Below are positions 6,546 through 9,624 of a stretch of DNA of 9,624 bases, piece after piece (the first letter of the stretch is position 1; every line of letters begins with the position of its first letter). The notes under the pieces were generated by a model. That model was not told the origin of the DNA. It was given only the letters and a program-made list of their open reading frames with translations, and ran no database searches. Origin of the DNA: Syntrophorhabdaceae bacterium PtaU1.Bin034. GTDB taxonomy: Bacteria; Desulfobacterota_G; Syntrophorhabdia; Syntrophorhabdales; WCHB1-27. The stretch covers positions 1-9,624 of the forward strand of contig MVRP01000160.1 in NCBI GenBank assembly GCA_002067405.1, in the 5' to 3' direction. The position numbers and the translations under genes were made by a program.

Positions 6546-8222
6546 TCCCAATTTTCCAAGCGGGATATGGAAAAAATTATAAACCGATCCGAATACAGGT
6601 CCGCTCAGATACAATTCGTTCAGGGTCAATAGTACACATAGCGCGCATATGACATGCATCGAAGTGACGCGGTTCCCAAAACGGCTCATGATCCTGTCTA
6701 AACCGTAGATGTAGCAGAGGAGGGCCGGATACAGCACGCACAGGAGAAGCCTGCCGGAAGTGAAGAACGGCTTCTCCCTTGACGGATAAACGCAGTTGCC
6801 GAAATCGAAAACCATTGAAAGGGCAATCATGAACGCGACCGAGCACGACACCCCGCAAATGCTGAGAAAAAGAACCTTGTGCATACCCTCGTCCGTTATT
6901 GCCGCAGAGCCGATGGACCGGTCATTTTTGGCGGCAGACTTTTTCCGTGGGGATTTTCGTATGGTGGGCTGAAGAGATCTTGCCGGTCGATTTTTATAGA
7001 ATCTCACCAATGAAAAAGTCGAAACACCTAAAAATACGCCTGTTGAGACGGAATAAAAATAGTCGACATAGACCGACGCTATTCCTTCACGCCCCCATAC
7101 AAATTCGCCTCGCCAAAAGGAGCTCAAGGTGTTATGAAGGAAATGGCCCAGCCCAAAGGGGGTAAAAATCGGGTGCAAAAAGATATCGGCGAAGGACTTG
7201 TAAGTCCAGCCCAGCAGATTGATCTTATGGTCTGATCCGGACCAGTCGCCGACAGTCGCGAGGTTTCGGGAGATCCAGATCCCGAGAGGAACGACAAGGG
7301 AGGCACAAAAAGCTGATGCGTTCAAAACAGCCTTTCGTGAGAAGCGGATCCCTCGCGTATCCACCGCCCTTACGAGCAGGACAACCATCAGCATGGCCAG
7401 AAGCGGCACATTGGCGGTTTTTATCAGTACGGCCGCGGCAATGCACGCACCCATGAGAGCCCAGTGCATCCAATCCGATGCTTTTCCCAGAATTATTCGT
7501 ATCATGAGCAGGTACGCGAGCCCGCATGGAAGCGGCGTCAATACATCGCTGTTGAGGGAGTAAAAGACGTCCTGGGGCATAAAAGCAACGAGTGTCGGAA
7601 GCCCCCACAGGATAGACCGGTTGCTGCCAGGTATGGTTTTCCCTATGAAAAATGCCAGCAGCACTGCCAGGGCATAAACAGGAATATTGAGGAAACGGGT
7701 CCAGTAGAGGAGGCCTCCGTTCTTCAGGCCCAGGGACTCTCCGAAAGCGAGCCAGCGTCCGGCGACAAAATAATAGAGCGGCGGTGAATACTCTTCATAA
7801 TTGACGATGTGCACTGAATTCAATCTCTTCAACGACGCATTTTTATATGCCTCAGGCAAAAGCCACGCGGGGGGAGGGAGCCGGCCTTTGGGAAACTCCT
7901 CCGCCTTCCTAAAATATTCAGGGCTTTCAAACAGGAAAATCATGCGAAGAGATTCGGGACTTATGCGATCCGTGCCTTGCGCCGGAATCTGCCATTGAGA
8001 GTACTTCCAGATAAGATCGAAATGGGACGGTTCGTCAACGTTATTGAAGAATGGGAATACAGCGCCGAAGAAAAAGATGCGAAGGGATGCTATAAAACAA
8101 AGGAGGGCAACAATCCGCCATTCCCGGGAACTCACGGCATACGCCGACCGCTCCTCTTCGTGGTGGACGTTTGCGGCACGGCCACCCCTCACTATTTTCC
8201 TGGTCGCGGATCCCTTACCCAT
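6540..8222 (-). CDS. DUF2142/GT-C-like polytopic membrane protein
   Basis: This is a 560-residue integral membrane protein with about ten hydrophobic segments after a hydrophilic ~33-residue N-terminus. Motifs fit the DUF2142 family, which has GT-C (GT39-like) glycosyltransferase architecture: NNVDEPSHF at 60-68, with Asp/Glu at the place of the catalytic acidic pair of GT-C enzymes; YSPPLYYFVAGRW at 145-157; FMPQDVFYSLNSDVL at 214-228 with the N-x-D signature; SRNLATVGDW at 318-327; and TSGRLLLCVLYPALL near 488-502. A basic cytoplasmic-type loop (KSPRKKSAAK) lies at 423-432. It probably transfers a sugar from a lipid carrier in cell-surface polysaccharide or lipid modification (inference). 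The start at 8222 has an AAGGGGCGG-like ribosome binding site just upstream. It is a single gene on the minus strand, AT-richer than the parvulin gene, and bracketed by direct repeat copies on both sides, which suggests transfer. Confidence 0.75.
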   Translation of the reverse strand: MGKGSATRKIVRGGRAANVHHEEERSAYAVSSREWRIVALLCFIASLRIFFFGAVFPFFNNVDEPSHFDLIWKYSQWQIPAQGTDRISPESLRMIFLFESPEYFRKAEEFPKGRLPPPAWLLPEAYKNASLKRLNSVHIVNYEEYSPPLYYFVAGRWLAFGESLGLKNGGLLYWTRFLNIPVYALAVLLAFFIGKTIPGSNRSILWGLPTLVAFMPQDVFYSLNSDVLTPLPCGLAYLLMIRIILGKASDWMHWALMGACIAAAVLIKTANVPLLAMLMVVLLVRAVDTRGIRFSRKAVLNASAFCASLVVPLGIWISRNLATVGDWSGSDHKINLLGWTYKSFADIFLHPIFTPFGLGHFLHNTLSSFWRGEFVWGREGIASVYVDYFYSVSTGVFLGVSTFSLVRFYKNRPARSLQPTIRKSPRKKSAAKNDRSIGSAAITDEGMHKVLFLSICGVSCSVAFMIALSMVFDFGNCVYPSREKPFFTSGRLLLCVLYPALLCYIYGLDRIMSRFGNRVTSMHVICALCVLLTLNELYLSGPVFGSVYNFFHIPLGKLGP

Positions 8223-8435
8223 AACCGCCCCTTATCGTCGGCAAGGCAGTCTATTAAATCAAATCTCTCGCAGGGACTCAGTGTCTTAACGGTATCGTAG
8301 CGTATCGTTATAAATAAGTCAACATAACGTAAGAACCAAATCCGCTAGGAAAAGATAAGGGGGACATCAATTGTCCAATAGCTCCTCCCCCACCTGAAAA
8401 CCTTATCTCCTTCCGCGATTTTCCTCCCCCGCGCC
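8223..8435. promoter_or_regulatory. Intergenic region upstream of the membrane-protein gene
   Basis: No gene is visible. It must hold the minus-strand promoter of the DUF2142-like gene, though I cannot assign hexamers with confidence. An imperfect inverted repeat spans 8354-8407: gataagg (8354-8360) with ccttatc (8401-8407), with ggggga facing a tccccc run inside it. A small ggac/gtcc hairpin (starting 8362) lies within. It could be a terminator-like structure or the edge of an inserted element. Confidence 0.4.
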
Positions 8436-8712
8436 ACGGCATGGCTTACGGCCGGGGACCGTATGGCTTTGCCAAAGGACTTTATTTTGCCGCCCGCTTA
8501 CGCTCGATAAAGACGGATAAATACAGATAAAGGCCATGAAAGAAAGAGAGGGCTGAGTGACGGCGACAACGCCGTCCCTCAGATTCCTGCCTTCGGCGGA
8601 AACACTCTCGCTGCCCGGAGGGCATTGAGAGATTTACCGCAGGTATAGTCACCTGCGGTAAAAGGAAGACGGGTTAGTCCTTATCCGCTTTTATCCTTGA
8701 AGTTGTGTATAG
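8436..8712 (+). repeat. Dispersed structured repeat, copy 2
   Basis: This is a full-length relative of copy 1 in the same orientation. It holds the left block, the decamers gataaagacg, gataaataca and gataaaggcc (8506-8535), hairpins at 8553-8582, 8584-8601, 8605-8631 and 8634-8661 (perfect 11-bp stem ttaccgcaggt/acctgcggtaa), and right-end inverted decamers ccttatccgcttttatcc (8679-8696). Differences from copy 1 fall mostly in loops or keep pairing: the apical G-T of hairpin 1 becomes G-C, and the G-T in hairpin 4 becomes G-C. Its right edge lies about 40 bases before a degraded brnT piece. Confidence 0.8.
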
Positions 8713-8749
8713 AAAATTGACTTACCATGGGGGTGTAGTTACACTCTTG

Positions 8750-8888
8750 AATAAGTGAAAACATGGGGTTGCCTTCGAGGAAGGGCAGACGGTGTTTGCC
8801 GATACTCCTTGATGATCCTGACCATTCCGAGGAGGAAGATCGCTTTATTCTTCCTGGTCTAAGTTCGAAACTTCATCTTCTTGTTCGG
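8750..8888 (+). pseudogene. Degraded brnT (DUF497) remnant
   Basis: Conceptual translation gives NK*KHGVAFEEGQTVFAD in one frame (8750-8803) and DDPDHSEEEDRF..GLSSKLHLLV in another (from 8811). These line up in order with NLKKHGVTFQEAATVFGD and NDPDHSEEEERC..GLSLQNRLVV of the intact brnT downstream. Damage comprises an in-frame TGA at 8756-8758, an 11-base deletion near 8804-8810 that shifts the frame, and loss of the N-terminal ~15 codons and the C-terminal third. It is not the source of the intact gene by recent copying, since the two differ at many bases. Confidence 0.7.
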
Positions 8889-8923
8889 CCCAGACGAATC
8901 TATGACTGACTGACAGATAGTTC

Positions 8924-8932
8924 TGGTATAAT
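8924..8932 (+). promoter_or_regulatory. Extended -10 promoter of the toxin-antitoxin operon
   Basis: TGGTATAAT is a perfect TATAAT (8927-8932) preceded by the TGN extended -10 element. The -35 at 17 bases upstream (gactga, 8904-8909) is weak, which is normal for extended -10 promoters. Transcription would start near 8939, leaving a leader of about 12 bases with GGGAAG (8940-8945) as ribosome binding site before the GTG at 8951. Confidence 0.65.
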
Positions 8933-8950
8933 TAGTTACGGGAAGACACA

Positions 8951-9223
8951 GTGAGATTTGAATGGGATCCCAAGAAATCAGAAGGGAATCTGAAGAAGCA
9001 CGGCGTTACATTTCAAGAAGCTGCCACGGTTTTTGGTGATCCGCTAGCCATAACATTCAATGATCCTGATCATTCTGAGGAAGAGGAAAGATGTTTGACT
9101 TTTGGTCTATCACTCCAGAACCGGCTTGTGGTTGTTTCTCATACGGAAAGAGCCAATAAGACGAGAATCATAAGTGCGCGTCTCATGGACCGCAAAGAAA
9201 AGGTGATATATGAGGAAGGCTAA
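8951..9223 (+). CDS. brnT: BrnT family (DUF497) toxin
   Basis: This 90-residue protein is full length for BrnT, a RelE-fold ribonuclease toxin of type II toxin-antitoxin systems that blocks translation by cutting RNA. Family signatures are all present: FEWDPKKSEGNLKKHGV at the N-terminus, F.EA.TVFGDP, NDPDHSEEEER, L.FGLS...RLVVVSHTER and RIISARLMDRKEK..YEE at the C-terminus. The start is a GTG with GGGAAG five bases upstream and an extended -10 promoter close by, so the operon has a very short leader. It overlaps the next gene by 14 bases, indicating translational coupling. A degraded second brnT lies immediately upstream, so this spot has held more than one such module. No catalytic residue appears disrupted, so it is likely functional. 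Confidence 0.9.
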   Translation: MRFEWDPKKSEGNLKKHGVTFQEAATVFGDPLAITFNDPDHSEEEERCLTFGLSLQNRLVVVSHTERANKTRIISARLMDRKEKVIYEEG

Positions 9224-9434
9224 GGCATCAGATGAGTTGCGCCCCCAATATAAGCGGGAGGACCTTGGCCAGGGAGTCCGAGGCAAGTATTTCGAGTCGT
9301 ATAGCAAAGGCACAAACCTTGTGCTCCTGAGCCCGGACGTGGCGAAGGTCTTTACCACTGAAGAAGAGGTCAACGAGGCCCTTCGCTCCCTGATTAGTCT
9401 TGCAAAGAAATCAACAGGCAGAACAAGGCGCTGA
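9210..9434 (+). CDS. Putative antitoxin partner of BrnT
   Basis: This 74-residue protein starts inside the end of brnT (ATG 9210; aaaggtg just upstream acts as ribosome binding site). It contains GVRGKYFESYSKGTNLVLLSPDVAKVFTTEEEVNEAL-type sequence: a GVRGKY patch, a TNLVLL strand, a DPDVA/SPDVA-V-F turn and a VNEALRSLI helix. That layout (short strand then two helices) resembles ribbon-helix-helix DNA-binding antitoxins, and small proteins of this type are common in toxin-antitoxin contexts (family knowledge, not checked here). It does not show the usual BrnA sequence pattern that I would expect as BrnT's partner. The toxin-first order and overlap match brnTA operons. The likely role is to neutralise BrnT and repress the operon promoter (inference). 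Confidence 0.65.
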   Translation: MRKAKASDELRPQYKREDLGQGVRGKYFESYSKGTNLVLLSPDVAKVFTTEEEVNEALRSLISLAKKSTGRTRR

Positions 9435-9442
9435 ACCGGATC

Positions 9443-9483
9443 GGCGAGGAAAAGGCGCTCGCCTCCCGATTAGCTTTTCTTTA
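9443..9483 (+). terminator. Possible terminator of the toxin-antitoxin operon
   Basis: A perfect 6-bp stem ggcgag/ctcgcc (9443-9448 with 9458-9463, 9-base loop) starts 8 bases after the antitoxin stop and is followed by a T-rich stretch (cttttcttt, 9474-9482). The T-run is 10 bases away from the stem and interrupted, so the call is moderate. Confidence 0.4.
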
Positions 9484-9529
9484 TCTGTGGCAAAAAGGGT
9501 TTCTTTCTGTCAAAGTTGCGGAGCACAAG
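9482..9529 (+). pseudogene. Possible parvulin gene remnant
   Basis: In the frame starting at 9482 the sequence reads YLWQKGFLSVKVAEHK, comparable to the end of the parvulin domain of the gene at 5281 (W.GYHLLKVAEHK). Over 20 bases (9510-9529 versus 6089-6108) 18 are identical, and both differences are synonymous third positions (gca/gcg, cat/cac). In both places a copy of the dispersed repeat follows. The match is short, so chance remains possible. Confidence 0.3.
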
Positions 9530-9624
9530 GCCGTATGGTTTTGTCAAAGGACTTTATTTTGCCGCCCGCTTACGCTCGATAAAGACGGATAAGAGCGGAT
9601 AAAGGCCATGAAAGAAAGAGGGGG
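9529..9624 (+). repeat. Dispersed structured repeat, copy 3, cut by the window end
   Basis: This third copy, in the same orientation as the others, holds the left block (ccgtatggttttgtcaaagg..gccgcccgcttacgctc), decamers gataaagacg, gataagagcg and gataaaggcc (9578-9607) and the conserved atgaaagaaagag before the window ends. It lacks the first ~20 bases seen in copies 1 and 2. The hairpin region lies beyond the window. Confidence 0.8.

Noticed and set aside
6899..8300. Plus-strand frames opposite the DUF2142-like gene
   Set aside because: No signal, ribosome binding site or domain; the minus strand encodes a coherent multi-span membrane protein with family motifs.

Overview
The window looks like an accessory stretch of a Gram-negative chromosome. 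The evidence is a FHA/GLUG-type exoprotein, Sec signal peptides, a periplasmic parvulin and strong AGGGAGG-type ribosome binding sites. A member of the former Deltaproteobacteria (Desulfobacterota) or a neighbouring phylum is my guess from gene style only; nothing here fixes the taxon.

Layout. (1) 2-2491 (+): the 3' part of a large secreted beta-helix protein with about 12 GLUG repeats and an alanine-rich tail. (2) 2591-5085 (+): a direct duplication of a gene for a small, cysteine-rich, ModA-like periplasmic binding protein. The first copy (2647-3614) is broken by a perfect 8-bp tandem duplication; the second (4061-4993) is intact. Each copy carries the same upstream leader and the same 3' hairpin, and a large hairpin plus a doubtful small ORF lie between them. 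(3) 5281-6255 (+): an exported SurA/PrsA-like peptidyl-prolyl isomerase. (4) 6540-8222 (-): a DUF2142/GT-C-like polytopic membrane protein. (5) 8750-9434 (+): a degraded brnT copy followed by an intact brnT and a small downstream gene, probably its antitoxin, behind an extended -10 promoter.

The most unusual structure is a dispersed repeat of about 278 bp. It occurs in the same orientation at 6268-6545, 8436-8712 and 9529 to the window end. Each copy has a conserved left block and three tandem GATAARRRCG-like decamers. The two full copies also have four successive hairpins whose sequence differences mostly keep pairing, and inverted decamers at the right end. The copies separate the membrane-protein gene and the toxin-antitoxin module like cassette boundaries. 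Degraded gene pieces lie next to two of them.

How the genes may work together (inference): the left half reads as a surface/periplasm locus, with an exoprotein, exported solute-binding-like proteins and a parvulin chaperone for exported proteins. The right half reads as unrelated cassettes (cell-surface glycan enzyme, toxin-antitoxin) gathered between repeat copies.
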